A DNA stretch of 64,000 nt from CAVTJL01 sp963735065 (lineage in GTDB: Bacteria > Pseudomonadota > Alphaproteobacteria > Geminicoccales > Geminicoccaceae). The stretch is from contig CAVTJL010000001.1 of assembly GCA_963735065.1 (NCBI GenBank), positions 1,364,001 to 1,428,000 on the forward strand, written 5' to 3'. The notes beneath the pieces were generated by a model. It saw nothing but the letters and a program-made list of their open reading frames with translations. It was not told the DNA's origin and did not search any database. The translations under genes and the position numbers were made by a program. Below are positions 1 to 8,055 of this stretch, piece by piece (positions within the stretch are counted from its first letter, which is position 1; each line of letters begins with the position of its first letter).

Positions 1-825
1 GGTGAGGAGCGGATCGCCGCGGAAGATCGCAACCGCGATGATCACCGCCACCAGGGCCACCGCCAGGACGATCAGGTAGTTGCCGATCCTCAGCACGGCC
101 TGCTGGAAGTGGCTGACGGTGTGCGCCGTCTGCACCAGCTCCGCCGTCTTGCCGAAATAGGTGCCCGCACCCGTCGCATAGACGAGTGCCCCGATCTCGC
201 CCCGGCGGATGATCGAGCCGGAGAACACGGCATCGCCGGGCTTTCTCGTGGCGGGCAACAACTCGCCGGTCAGCGCGGACTGATCCACCTCGACCGGGTC
301 GCCCTCGAGCAGGCGCGCATCCGCCGGCACGATATCGCCCAGGCGGACGCGGATGACGTCGCCCGGCACCAGCTCCCGCGCCGGCGGGGTCACCCACTTT
401 CCGTCGCGCTTCACCCGCGCCTTGACGGCCAGCTTGGCCTTCAGGGCCTCGATGGCATTGCCCGCCTGGCGCTCCTCCCAGAACCCCACTGCCGCATTGG
501 AGACGAGCAGAAGGAGAATGATGAAAAAGTCTGCCCAGTGCTGCACCACGGCCGACAGAATGACCGCCACCTCGATCATCCAGGGAATGGGCCCCCAGAA
601 GTAGCTCAGCAGCTTGAGGAGCGCGTTTGTCTTCTTCTCCTCGATCTCGTTGGGCCCGTGCCGGGCCAGCCGCTTCTCCGCCTCGGCCTGGCTCAGACCA
701 TCCGGCGAGGAGCCGAGCCTCTTCTCGACCTCGGCCAGCGGGAGGGACTTCAGGTCGTCCTTGGCCTCGGGTCCCGATCCCTGCCCGCCTTCGCCAACCT
801 TCGCCGGATCAGCATCGAGTCCCAT
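1..825 (-). CDS. Plasma-membrane-type proton-efflux P-type ATPase (N-terminal part, cut by window edge)
   Basis: The 275 residues present match the start of P-type (type III, proton-efflux) ATPases. They contain a cation-ATPase N domain with the HGPNEI motif, two membrane hairpins (around FIILLLLVSNA and LIVLAVALVAVIIAV), and an actuator domain with the TGEL dephosphorylation loop in SALTGELLPA. The phosphorylated DKTGT aspartate lies beyond the left edge. I chose the ATG at 825 because AAGGAAGG sits about eight bases upstream; an in-frame ATG at 852 lacks such a site. The enzyme would pump protons (or another cation) across the inner membrane using ATP. Genes of this type often sit beside Crp/Fnr and stress genes, as here. 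The ion specificity is inferred. Confidence 0.9.
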   Translation of the reverse strand, partial: MGLDADPAKVGEGGQGSGPEAKDDLKSLPLAEVEKRLGSSPDGLSQAEAEKRLARHGPNEIEEKKTNALLKLLSYFWGPIPWMIEVAVILSAVVQHWADFFIILLLLVSNAAVGFWEERQAGNAIEALKAKLAVKARVKRDGKWVTPPARELVPGDVIRVRLGDIVPADARLLEGDPVEVDQSALTGELLPATRKPGDAVFSGSIIRRGEIGALVYATGAGTYFGKTAELVQTAHTVSHFQQAVLRIGNYLIVLAVALVAVIIAVAIFRGDPLLT

Positions 826-852
826 GACGGCCCTTCCTTCTGTCTTGGCCAT

Positions 853-1293
853 GCCCGGGGTCTCGCGACCGCCGGGTATTTGGGGTTACGCTCCCACGAG
901 GAGGTGCTGCCCGTGCCTAGGGGCAGACGATCGCTAGCGTTGGCTGGGCGATCATCAGCTTCTCATCGGTTGCGATGACTCGGACCGGCACGCGGCTGTC
1001 CGGGGCGAGGATACGGGGCCGCCGACGGCGTTCGCCTGCTCGTCCAGCTCGGCGCCGACGCGTCCCAGCTCCCGGCGAAGGGGGCTGCGCCGGGGCCGAA
1101 TGCGCGAGGCCGAAGAGCGGAACCTGCGGGCGAGACGACCGAGGGTCACCGCTAATGACGCGTCGCAGTGTAGTCCATCGGGATCGGTGCCATACTGATC
1201 CAGGATAGCGTGACATGGGCCCGATCGTGCGTCCTATGAGGAGCGGCAGCTGCCGGGCCATGATCGCGCTCGTCTGACGTGAGGAGCTTGGCG
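853..1293. other. Intergenic region between the ATPase and the Crp/Fnr gene
   Basis: I find no convincing gene in these 440 bases. Open frames here lack recognisable protein character. The stretch separates two divergent genes and contains one FNR-geometry dyad at 1195-1208 and a GGAG ribosome site for the crp gene near 1280. Confidence 0.5.
1195..1208 (+). promoter_or_regulatory. FNR-geometry dyad upstream of the Crp/Fnr gene
   Basis: The sequence reads CTGAT-CCAG-GATAG, two five-base arms separated by four bases, the geometry of FNR/FixK sites (TTGAT-N4-ATCAA). It lies about 86 bases before the crp ATG. Related dyads occur before the next three genes, which suggests autoregulation plus a local regulon. 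The assignment to the adjacent regulator is inference. Confidence 0.5.
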
Positions 1294-2029
1294 ATGGTGG
1301 CGCCCGACAGCGCGCTCGTGAGAAAATTATCGCGGTTCGTTCCGCTGGACCAGCGACGAGCTGACGGCCCTGGCCGATCTCGAGGCTCGGCATCGGCCCG
1401 TCGCCGCCGGCACCGACCTGGTCCATGAGCGGCAGGCGGGCCACCAGGCCTTCATCCTGATCGAAGGCTGGGCCTGCGCCTACAAGCTGGTGCCGGACGG
1501 CGGCCGTCAGGTGATCGATTTCTCGATCCCGGGTGACGTCATGGGTCTGCGCAGCGTGCTCATGCGGACCTCCGATCACTCCTTCTCCGCTCTCACCGAT
1601 GCCGTCGTGGCCGAGGTCACGGCCCGGCAGATGCTGGAGGGCTTTCAGCGCCACCCGCGACTGGCGGCAGCGATCCTGTGGGCCGCATCGAGGGACGAGG
1701 CGATGGTGGTCGAGCATCTGGTCGGCATCGGGCGCCGCAGCGCGCTCGTGCGCACCGCCCATTTTCTCATCGAGCTCGGCCAGCGCCTCCAGCTCGTCGG
1801 GCTCGGCGCCGACGACGGCTACGCGTGCCCGCTGAGCCAGTATATCCTGGCTGACGCGCTGGGGCTTAGCGCCATCCACGTCAACCGCGTCCTGCGCCAG
1901 CTGCGCGAGCGCCGCCTGCTGACGTTCCGCGGTGGCCGGGTCGAGGTCCACGATCTGACGGGCCTGAAGGCGCTGGCCGAATGGCACGGCGGCTATCTGG
2001 ACCAGGACCGGCCGCTGCTGCCGAGCTGA
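1294..2029 (+). CDS. Crp/Fnr-family transcriptional regulator with a one-base frameshift near the N-terminus
   Basis: A good ATG with an upstream GGAG begins a protein start ending in KLSRFVPLD, but the rest of the cyclic-nucleotide-binding fold (from SDELTALADLEARH onward) is in the +1 frame. Removing one C at 1350-1351 restores a single protein of about 244 residues. The remainder shows the effector-binding beta roll (GTDLVHERQAG, FSIPGDVMG) and a C-terminal Crp-type winged helix (PLSQYILADALGLS then HVNRVLRQLRERRLL). No downstream in-frame start has a convincing ribosome site. No iron-sulfur cysteine cluster is apparent. It probably senses a small ligand or redox state and controls the neighbouring stress genes through the nearby dyads. 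It is either a recent pseudogene or carries a sequencing indel. Confidence 0.8.
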
Positions 2030-2060
2030 GGCTCGCCGCAGCGGCATCGGTGGCGAGCGG

Positions 2061-2074
2061 CTGATCGAGGTTAG
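2061..2074 (+). promoter_or_regulatory. FNR-geometry dyad upstream of the DUF3185 gene
   Basis: CTGAT-CGAG-GTTAG, followed by CGC, lies about 124 bases before the DUF3185 start. It shares arms and spacing with the sites at 1195, 2445 and 3243. Confidence 0.5.
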
Positions 2075-2197
2075 CGCCGCTGGCCGGGCGCTCGGCCATG
2101 ATGCTCCCTCGGGGCCTGCCCGGGTCCGCCTCGACGTCGATGGCACGACGGCGTGGCGCATGGTCCGAGCGGTAGCGGCGCATAGGGAGCATATTGG

Positions 2198-2413
2198 GTG
2201 AGCATGTATCGAATTGTCGGCATCGTTCTTCTCGTGGTCGGCGTCGTTCTCCTCGGCTTTGCCTACAATGCCGCGCAGGCGCCGCTGGATCAGATCTCCA
2301 ATACGCTGACCGGGCGGTTCACGAGCGAGACGATGCTCTACGGCATTGTCGGGGTCGCCGCAGCCCTGGGTGGCGTGCTCCTGCTCCTTTCCGGCCGGCG
2401 CGCCGCCGGCTGA
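2198..2413 (+). CDS. DUF3185 family small membrane protein
   Basis: The 71-residue product has two hydrophobic helices, residues about 5-22 and 48-65. Between them is the segment DQISNTLTGRFTSETM, which resembles DUF3185 proteins (pattern: TGRFT then TM). The GTG at 2198 is preferred over the ATG at 2204 because GGGAG lies eight bases upstream of the GTG. The function is unknown; members are small inner-membrane proteins. It stands alone downstream of the crp gene with an FNR-like dyad in its leader, so co-regulation with the stress cluster is plausible but unproven. Confidence 0.85.
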   Translation: MSMYRIVGIVLLVVGVVLLGFAYNAAQAPLDQISNTLTGRFTSETMLYGIVGVAAALGGVLLLLSGRRAAG

Positions 2414-2444
2414 TCGCCGCCAGGGCTTCGGATACACGGGGCTG

Positions 2445-2458
2445 CTGATCCAGGTTAA
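2445..2458 (+). promoter_or_regulatory. FNR-geometry dyad upstream of the histidine kinase gene
   Basis: CTGAT-CCAG-GTTAA followed by CGC lies about 79 bases before the kinase start. It is the third member of the local dyad set. Confidence 0.5.
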
Positions 2459-2536
2459 CGCTTGGCGGCGCAGGGCCCGATAGGTTCCGCCCGCCGACAA
2501 AGGATTGTTGTCGCATCCGTCGACAGGGAGATGCCG

Positions 2537-3169
2537 ATGACACGCGATTCGCCGAGCCGATCCAACGGAGCGTATCGCGCGAGACCACCGCCGGCCATGC
2601 GCGATGAGCCCTCGCGCCTTACGCCGAGCCGACCCGCGGTCGACCCGATCGTCCAGCCGATCTACGGGGGCACCCCCACGAACGAGCGCCGCGCCGGCTT
2701 CCTGGCAGTGGCGACGATTGCCGAGCGGCTGTCCCGGACGGCCGGCCCGGCCCGTCTGGCCTTCGACGACTATCTCCGAGGTCTGTGTGTCGATCTCGCC
2801 GTCATGTCCAACAGGTCGGACGGCCCTACGCTCACCTGCACCGCATCCGAGGCGCAGCTCCCGCTAGGCCCGGCGATCACGCTCGGCCTCATTGCCGAGG
2901 AGCTCGTCAACAATGCTCTCGTCCACGGTTTCCCGGATGGGAGAGGCGGTCGGATCATGGTCCGGTTCTTCGCTGGCCCGGAGGCCTGGTGGCTCACCGT
3001 GGAGGACAGTGGCATCGTCGGGAGGCTCGGGCCGAGCCGACGCGGGAACGGCCTGATGATCGCCCGTCTCCTCCTCCTGCAGCTCGACGGAACGCTGGAG
3101 ACGGAGAGCGGCACGATCGGTGGGACCCGATGCGCCGTGCGCATTCCCCGGGCGCGACTCTCAGCGTGA
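2537..3169 (+). CDS. HATPase-only histidine kinase (HWE/HisKA_2-like ATPase domain)
   Basis: The 210-residue product carries a GHKL ATPase domain of the type found in HisKA_2/HWE sensor kinases. The N box is LGLIAEELVNNALVHGF, the G1 motif is VEDSG, and the C-terminal part reads GNGLMIARLLL then GGTRCAVRI. No sensor domain is present, and the region before residue 55 is a basic low-complexity stretch. The upstream helix with LSRTAGPARLAFDDYLRGL may be a degenerate dimerisation region without a clear phospho-acceptor histidine. The ATG at 2537 has AGGGAG six bases upstream. It may act as a signalling or anti-sigma-like ATPase. Its last 90 bases are copied at 5195-5284 beside an IS remnant. Confidence 0.75.
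   Translation: MTRDSPSRSNGAYRARPPPAMRDEPSRLTPSRPAVDPIVQPIYGGTPTNERRAGFLAVATIAERLSRTAGPARLAFDDYLRGLCVDLAVMSNRSDGPTLTCTASEAQLPLGPAITLGLIAEELVNNALVHGFPDGRGGRIMVRFFAGPEAWWLTVEDSGIVGRLGPSRRGNGLMIARLLLLQLDGTLETESGTIGGTRCAVRIPRARLSA
3080..3169 (+). repeat. Source copy of a 90-bp duplicated kinase 3' end
   Basis: This segment recurs at 5195-5284 at an offset of 2115 bases with only two mismatches that I could find. It encodes the last 29 residues of the kinase and its stop codon. Confidence 0.85.
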
Positions 3170-3239
3170 CCATGCCGGCGTGCCGCAGATCAGCGTCTGG
3201 GCGGAGCGCTGGAGACGCACCGGCACATCGTCGGCACCA

Positions 3240-3259
3240 GCGCTAACCCAGGTTAGCGC
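3240..3259 (+). promoter_or_regulatory. Perfect palindrome with FNR geometry upstream of the desaturase
   Basis: Nine-base arms (GCGCTAACC and GGTTAGCGC) flank CA, so the core is CTAAC-CCAG-GTTAG. It is the most symmetric of the four local dyads and lies about 140 bases before the desaturase start. A further half site with GTTAG occurs at 3277. Operator function is inferred. Confidence 0.6.
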
Positions 3260-3398
3260 CGATGGGCCATCAAAGCGTTAGCGTGCATAAAATGAGGAAG
3301 GCTCAATTCAGCGCGCCGCCGACCGACAGCGTGCCACGCGGGCCGGCTCGTCGCTGCATCGCCGTCGCCCTACGCACCTCCAGCGGCTGCCGGCGCTT

Positions 3399-4490
3399 AT
3401 GATGGATCATGACGCCAAGGCCGTGGCACAAGCGACAATCCGGAACAAGCAGCTCGGGGACGAAAATCCTTCGACGATCGAGAGCGAGGCCCGCCGGTGG
3501 CGGGCCTCGCTGGCTCCCTACCAGCAGCCTCGGCTCGCCCGCAGCCTGGCCGAGCTCGCCGTGACAGCGCTGCCGTTCCTGGCCTTGTGGGTCCTGATGT
3601 GGCTCAGCCTCGGCTACGCCTACTGGCTCTGCCTGGCGCTGGCGCTTCCGGGGGCGGGCTTTCTCGTGCGGCTCTTCATGATCCAGCACGATTGCGGGCA
3701 CGGCTCCTTCTTTCGCGGCCGCCGTGCCAACGACTGGCTCGGCCGCGCGATCAGCGTGGTGACCTTGACGCCCTATGGCTATTGGCGGCGCACCCATGCG
3801 ATGCACCACGCCACGTCTGGCAATCTGAGCCGGCGCGGCACGGGCGATGTGGACACATTGACGGTCGGCGAGTTCCGCGGCCTGTCGGCTTGGCAGCGTG
3901 GGCTCTATCGCCTGTCGCGCCATCCCGCCGTGCTGCTCGGGGTGGCACCGCTCTACCTCTTCGTCGTGAGATACCGCCTGCCGATCAAGCTGATGCGCTC
4001 GGGCCGGCAGGCCTGGCTGAGCGCCCTCTCCACCAACCTCGCCATCGCGGTGGTGGTCGGTCTTGCGATCGGCCTGGTCGGTGCCCGCGACTTCCTGCTG
4101 ATCCAGGTGCCGATCACCCTCCTGGCCTCGACCGCGGGCGTCTGGCTGTTCTACGTCCAGCATCAGTTCGAGGACACCTGGTGGGAGCGCGAGCCGGGCT
4201 GGAACGCCTACGCCGGCGCCCTGCACGGCAGCTCGCACTACGACCTCCCTCAACCACTGCGTTGGCTCACGGCCAATATCGGCATCCACCACGTCCACCA
4301 TCTGTGCAGCCGGATCCCGGGCTACCGGCTGGGCGAGGTGCTCCGTGACCATCCAGAGCTGCGCGAGGTCAGCCGCCTGACGCTCCGGCAGAGCTTCGGC
4401 TGCCTACGCCTCGCTCTCTGGGACGAGAGCACAAGGCGGCTGGTGAGCTTCCACGAGGCCCATCTCTCGATGGGCAATCCCGTCGCCTAA
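3399..4490 (+). CDS. Membrane fatty acid desaturase
   Basis: The product has 363 residues and the three histidine boxes of the membrane desaturase family: HDCGH at 97-101, HAMHH at 133-137 and HHVHH at 297-301. These bind the di-iron centre that inserts a double bond into an acyl chain of membrane lipids. Hydrophobic segments flank the boxes, around residues 50-90 and 200-250. The sequence resembles delta-12/omega-6 type bacterial desaturases, although regiospecificity cannot be read from the sequence. The start is either of two adjacent ATGs at 3399 and 3402, with a weak ribosome site. Its place after a kinase and an FNR-like palindrome suggests control by stress or oxygen. Confidence 0.92.
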   Translation: MMDHDAKAVAQATIRNKQLGDENPSTIESEARRWRASLAPYQQPRLARSLAELAVTALPFLALWVLMWLSLGYAYWLCLALALPGAGFLVRLFMIQHDCGHGSFFRGRRANDWLGRAISVVTLTPYGYWRRTHAMHHATSGNLSRRGTGDVDTLTVGEFRGLSAWQRGLYRLSRHPAVLLGVAPLYLFVVRYRLPIKLMRSGRQAWLSALSTNLAIAVVVGLAIGLVGARDFLLIQVPITLLASTAGVWLFYVQHQFEDTWWEREPGWNAYAGALHGSSHYDLPQPLRWLTANIGIHHVHHLCSRIPGYRLGEVLRDHPELREVSRLTLRQSFGCLRLALWDESTRRLVSFHEAHLSMGNPVA

Positions 4491-4584
4491 TGACCAAAGC
4501 TCAGCTATCATTTCAAATATTGAGTCGATATCTCTCGGAATATATTGTACCGACCACATTGAATTACCTGACTATCCGCTTCAC

Positions 4585-5197
4585 TCATCCTGCGACGATA
4601 ACCCGGTACGGTTGCGGCGCCGTCCGTGCGCAGGCGTAGGCCAAACGCTCGGTCAGGGTGTCGAGCTGGTAGCGGAGATCGAAGCGCCAGGCGAAGCTGG
4701 CGAGGTAGCGCTGGGCGTGCTTGGCGCTGACGTGATGACAGGTGCCGGCCAGCGCGGTCTTGATGTTGCCGAGGGCCGTGTTGACCCAGGTGAAGGGAAC
4801 CCACTTGGCGGCCTGCGGGCCGCTGCCAGCGATCATCGGGAAGGGGTTGCAGCCGGCCTGCGCGACCGCCGTCCAGCACGACAGGCCATCGGTCACCACG
4901 TTGCTGCCGGCCGCTAGATCGCGCTTGGCCAGCCTCTCGATCTCCTTTTTCCGGAAGCCCTTGACCACCGTCGGCCGCAATCGCTTGGGCTTGCGTTCGG
5001 CCGTCGTCTCCACGGCCGCGCCTGCCGCCCGCGCGTTGCCCGCCCCGATGGGCGTCGTCCACCTCCACGCGCCCCGCCAGCTTGGGCACGCGCCCCACCA
5101 GCTTGGGTTTCTCGGCCTCGCGCACCGCCATCGCCGCCATCAGCTTCTGCTTCATCAGCCACGCGGTGGGCTGGCGGGTGCCCAGCCGGCGCGCCAG
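4585..5197 (-). pseudogene. IS1595-family (ISXO2-like) transposase remnant
   Basis: The C-terminal part (METTAERKPKRLRP through HVSAKHAQRYLASF and ending PQPYRVIVAG) and the upstream part (WLMKQKLMAAM then RVEVDDA) together resemble an ISXO2-like transposase. They are in different frames, with a shift around 5015-5040. The phrase PKLVGRV/PKLAGRV is duplicated in tandem. The N-terminal zinc-binding and early catalytic region is missing: the coding sequence is cut at about 5197, exactly where the copied kinase 3' end begins. It cannot encode an active transposase. No intact terminal inverted repeats were identified. Confidence 0.85.
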
Positions 5198-5284
5198 CTC
5201 GACGGAACGCTGGAGACGGAGAGCGGCACGATCGGTGGGACCCGATGCGCCGTGCGCATTCCCCAGGCGCGACTCTCAGCATGA
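5195..5284 (+). repeat. Second copy of the kinase 3' end, abutting the IS1595 remnant
   Basis: Ninety bases match 3080-3169 almost exactly, including the stop codon. The junction with the transposase lies within the shared bases CAGCTCGA, which suggests that short homology guided the rearrangement. Confidence 0.85.
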
Positions 5285-5367
5285 GGATGGGGGCGAGCTC
5301 ACCCTCGTGGGCTTTCGCTGGATGTCTGATCCCGGGTCTCGTCGGCGCGAGCCCGCTCGGGGCGAAC

Positions 5368-5928
5368 CTACCTCCGAGCGCCGCTTGGCGCCGCTGTCGG
5401 GGTGGTGAGCGGGCCGCTGAGGGCGCGGCCTGCAATCTCGGCAAGGTCCAGATACAGAAAGGCGAGGCTTTCCCATGCGACCGCGGAGGCCTCGCGGGTC
5501 CCGGGAAGATGCGCGAGAAGGCCGGCCGAAGCCTCGCGGACGCGGTCCTCGATCTCGCAGGTTGCCGCCTGCTGGGAGACCTGGTTGAGCAGCGCGAAGG
5601 ATGACCGTGGGAGATCCTCCGCCATCACGTGCGCGGCCTCGCTTGCGAGGATGCTGGACACCTTGGGGCTGAGGTCGAGCCCTCTGGCGAGCAGCTCTGC
5701 GAGGCGCGCGGCCAGAACGGCCTGGGCGAGCAGCCCGGCCTCGGCCGGCTCGTCCCCGGGCCCTGCTATGGCCGCCACGGTTCCCGAGACGTGCATCGCG
5801 AATGCCGAAGCGAGCCATGCATCATCGGCCGATGCCACGCTTATCGCCAGCGGTGTCTTCAATAAAAGCCGCTTCAGGCGTGACCGCAGCTCGCCACGTC
5901 GCGACCAGTTCGAGAGCTTCGCCAGCAT
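5368..5928 (-). CDS. Hypothetical protein, mostly helical
   Basis: The 186-residue product is not recognised. It begins MLAKLSNWSRRGELRSRLKRLLLKTPLA, a basic start, and continues with alanine- and leucine-rich helices without a clear membrane segment or catalytic motif. A run of six G about seven bases before the ATG can serve as ribosome site. It stands alone between the IS-associated rearrangement and a gap of 307 bases. No neighbour suggests a role. The absence of low-complexity arginine runs supports its being real. Confidence 0.6.
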   Translation of the reverse strand: MLAKLSNWSRRGELRSRLKRLLLKTPLAISVASADDAWLASAFAMHVSGTVAAIAGPGDEPAEAGLLAQAVLAARLAELLARGLDLSPKVSSILASEAAHVMAEDLPRSSFALLNQVSQQAATCEIEDRVREASAGLLAHLPGTREASAVAWESLAFLYLDLAEIAGRALSGPLTTPTAAPSGARR

Positions 5929-6235
5929 TCGAACGCCCCCCTGTGCTTATCGACAGTTGTAGGCTGGGCGACTGGCTGGCGCAATGCATGAGCGCTTCCC
6001 CGGACGAGGATCGGGTCGCGCCCGGCTTGCCGAGGGCCGTCAGGTCTGGATCACGTCACCAGCGCAGGCTCCTGCGTCTTGGCGTCATAGCGTTCCTCGG
6101 CCGGGGCGGGCGATCGCTGCCGGCCGGCTCCATCCGGCGGCCCGGCGATCGCCTCGCCCCTGTGCCCGGCTCCGGCGCCCGAGCCGAAGGTGGAGCATCA
6201 CCGACGGATCGGGACGATCCTCGCCCGGGCGTCGG
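5929..6235. other. Intergenic region with no recognised gene
   Basis: I find no supportable gene or RNA in these 307 bases. They lie between the start of the hypothetical gene and the end of the enolase-superfamily gene, both on the minus strand. Confidence 0.45.
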
Positions 6236-7321
6236 TCAGACCGCGTGCCGCGCCAGGAAGTCCCTGTCGAAGACGATGCCGTGCCCGATCCTGTCGGAGG
6301 CGACGAAAAAGCCGTCCTGAACCTCGATCGGCTCGGCCAGGGCCTTGATGTCGGTGAAGGAGCCGCCGTCGATGTTCTCGACGATGTAGCCATTGGGCAG
6401 GCAGCACAGCATCTGGCCCGAGATCTCCATCATGAAGTGCGGAGCCAAGGGCACGTTCCAGGCACGCGCCAGCGCCGCGATGTCGAGATAGGCCGTGATG
6501 CCACCCACGCGGCAGACATCCGCCTGCATGAAGTCGCAGGCGCCGCGGGCGAAATACTCGTTCACCTGCCGGAGCGTGTAGATGTTCTCGCCCGTGGCGA
6601 CCGGGCTTTTGACGAGGCGGCGCAGCCGGGCATGGCCCTCCACATCGTCGCGCGGCAGGGGCTCCTCGATCCAGTGCAGGTCGAGCCCCTCGAAGGCCTG
6701 GACCGCGCGCGCGGCGTGGCCGATGTCCCAGCCCTGGTTGGCGTCGACCATCAGCGGCAGCGGGCCCAGGAGCTCGCGCAGCTTCGTGAGGCGCTCGACA
6801 TCCTCGGCGATGTCGGGCTTGCCGACCTTGACCTTGAAGGCGCGGTAGCCCTTGGCCTTCCAGCCCCGCGCCTGGTCGAGCAGCGCGTCCAGCGGCTTGT
6901 TGAGGTTGATGCCGCTCGCATAGACCTGGACGCGGTCGCGGCTGCGGCCAAGCAGGTCGACCAGCGGCTTTTGCACCTCCTTGGCCGCGAGGTCCCAAAG
7001 GGCGATGTCGGTCGCGGCCAGCGCCATGGTGGCAGCACCGCTGCCCATGTCCTGCAGCTGGCTCACGCATTTGTGCCAGAGGCCGCGCGGCGAGACGGGC
7101 TGGCCCACGAGGACGCGCGCCAGATCGTGGTCGATCATGGCGCGGATGCTGTGGCCGCCCACGTCCGAGGTGTAGGTGAAGCCCGTGCCGACCAGGCCGT
7201 TGTCGGTCCTGACCTCGGCCAGGATGACCTCGAGGTGGGTCACGTGGTGGATGGTGTCGCCCCAGGCCCCGCCCGGCAGCGGCAGGCGCGCATGCTGCGT
7301 CTCGACTGATTCTATTCTCAC
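6236..7321 (-). CDS. Mandelate racemase/muconate lactonizing enzyme family protein (enolase superfamily)
   Basis: The 361-residue product has the enolase-superfamily capping domain and TIM barrel. Visible active-site elements are the KVK strand in FKVKVGK, metal ligands in MVDANQGW, WIEEP and GENIY, the QADVCRVGG strand, and the histidine/glutamate pair in APHFMMEISG. These enzymes abstract a proton alpha to a carboxylate, usually to dehydrate or racemise sugar acids. The exact substrate is not evident. A GTG start at 7321 is chosen because GGGAAGG lies about eight bases upstream; an ORF extending to 7582 has no support. No transporter or sugar-acid pathway gene is adjacent, so it looks like a stand-alone catabolic gene. 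Confidence 0.92.
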   Translation of the reverse strand: MRIESVETQHARLPLPGGAWGDTIHHVTHLEVILAEVRTDNGLVGTGFTYTSDVGGHSIRAMIDHDLARVLVGQPVSPRGLWHKCVSQLQDMGSGAATMALAATDIALWDLAAKEVQKPLVDLLGRSRDRVQVYASGINLNKPLDALLDQARGWKAKGYRAFKVKVGKPDIAEDVERLTKLRELLGPLPLMVDANQGWDIGHAARAVQAFEGLDLHWIEEPLPRDDVEGHARLRRLVKSPVATGENIYTLRQVNEYFARGACDFMQADVCRVGGITAYLDIAALARAWNVPLAPHFMMEISGQMLCCLPNGYIVENIDGGSFTDIKALAEPIEVQDGFFVASDRIGHGIVFDRDFLARHAV

Positions 7322-7505
7322 GGATCTGCCTTCCCAAAGCCTTCCCGACAAGGAGGCGGAGACTGGACGCCCGCGGCCGGGTGAGCAAGCCGCGTGGCGG
7401 GGCTGGGCGGGTCGCTCCCGGCGCATGCGCCGGGCCGGGACATGGCTGGCGGGCGCGTCTAAGCTCGTGGCTGCGGCTCTGCCGCCCACGACAGGGAGCC
7501 ATCTC

Positions 7506-7991
7506 GTGATCCGTGCCTCGAAGATCGCGCTCGTGGCGATGGTGGCGCTGTTCTTCGCGCTCGTCGCGTTCGGCAACATCACCGACTACGGGAGCAACTG
7601 GGCCTTCGTGCAGCATGTGCTGGCGATGGATTCCATCTTTCCCGGCTCGACGCTGGGCTGGCGGGCGGTGACCGACCCGCGCCTGCAGACGCTCGCCTAT
7701 GCGGCGATCATCGGCTGGCAGGTGCTGACGGCCATCGTTCTCACCTTCGGGACGATCCGCCTGCTGGTGGCCGTCGGCGATCCCGAGGACTTCAGCGACG
7801 CGAAGCCGCTGGCGGTGGTGGGCCTCGTGATGGGGCTTCTGCTCTATGGGCTGGGCTTCACCGTCATCGGGGGCGAGTGGTTCGCGATGTGGCAGTCGCA
7901 GAGCTGGAACGGGCTCGACAGCGCCGCACGCTTCATCCTCCTGGACGGCCTCGTCCTGTTGGTGCTGCTGGCGCCCGACGGCCCTGGCTGA
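7506..7991 (+). CDS. DUF2165 family small integral membrane protein
   Basis: The 161-residue product has four hydrophobic helices at about residues 5-25, 55-80, 95-120 and 140-158. The loop after the first helix reads NITDYGSNWAFVQHVLAMD, which resembles DUF2165 proteins, including the GWRAVTD segment that follows. The GTG at 7506 is preceded by AGGGAG at suitable spacing. The function is unknown. It is divergent from the enolase-superfamily gene and lies just before the vapBC operator. Confidence 0.85.
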   Translation: MIRASKIALVAMVALFFALVAFGNITDYGSNWAFVQHVLAMDSIFPGSTLGWRAVTDPRLQTLAYAAIIGWQVLTAIVLTFGTIRLLVAVGDPEDFSDAKPLAVVGLVMGLLLYGLGFTVIGGEWFAMWQSQSWNGLDSAARFILLDGLVLLVLLAPDGPG

Positions 7992-8002
7992 GGGGGCGCT
8001 CG

Positions 8003-8043
8003 TTGACCGGGCAAGGGCCTGTTCTTACATTCGCCGGTAAGAA
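8003..8043 (+). promoter_or_regulatory. vapBC promoter with overlapping operator palindrome
   Basis: TTGACC at 8003-8008 and TACATT at 8026-8031 are separated by 17 bases. A perfect seven-base inverted repeat, TTCTTAC and GTAAGAA (8022-8028 and 8037-8043), overlaps the -10 element. This is the expected arrangement for autorepression by the VapB-VapC complex. Confidence 0.65.
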
Positions 8044-8055
8044 TGGAGCATGTCC

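Noticed and set aside
917..2500. A 527-codon minus-strand frame across the crp region
   Set aside because: It overlaps the well-supported Crp/Fnr and DUF3185 genes and resembles no protein.
4491..4584. Possible transposon end or small RNA in the AT-rich tail after the desaturase
   Set aside because: No clear inverted repeat or promoter-terminator pair could be identified.
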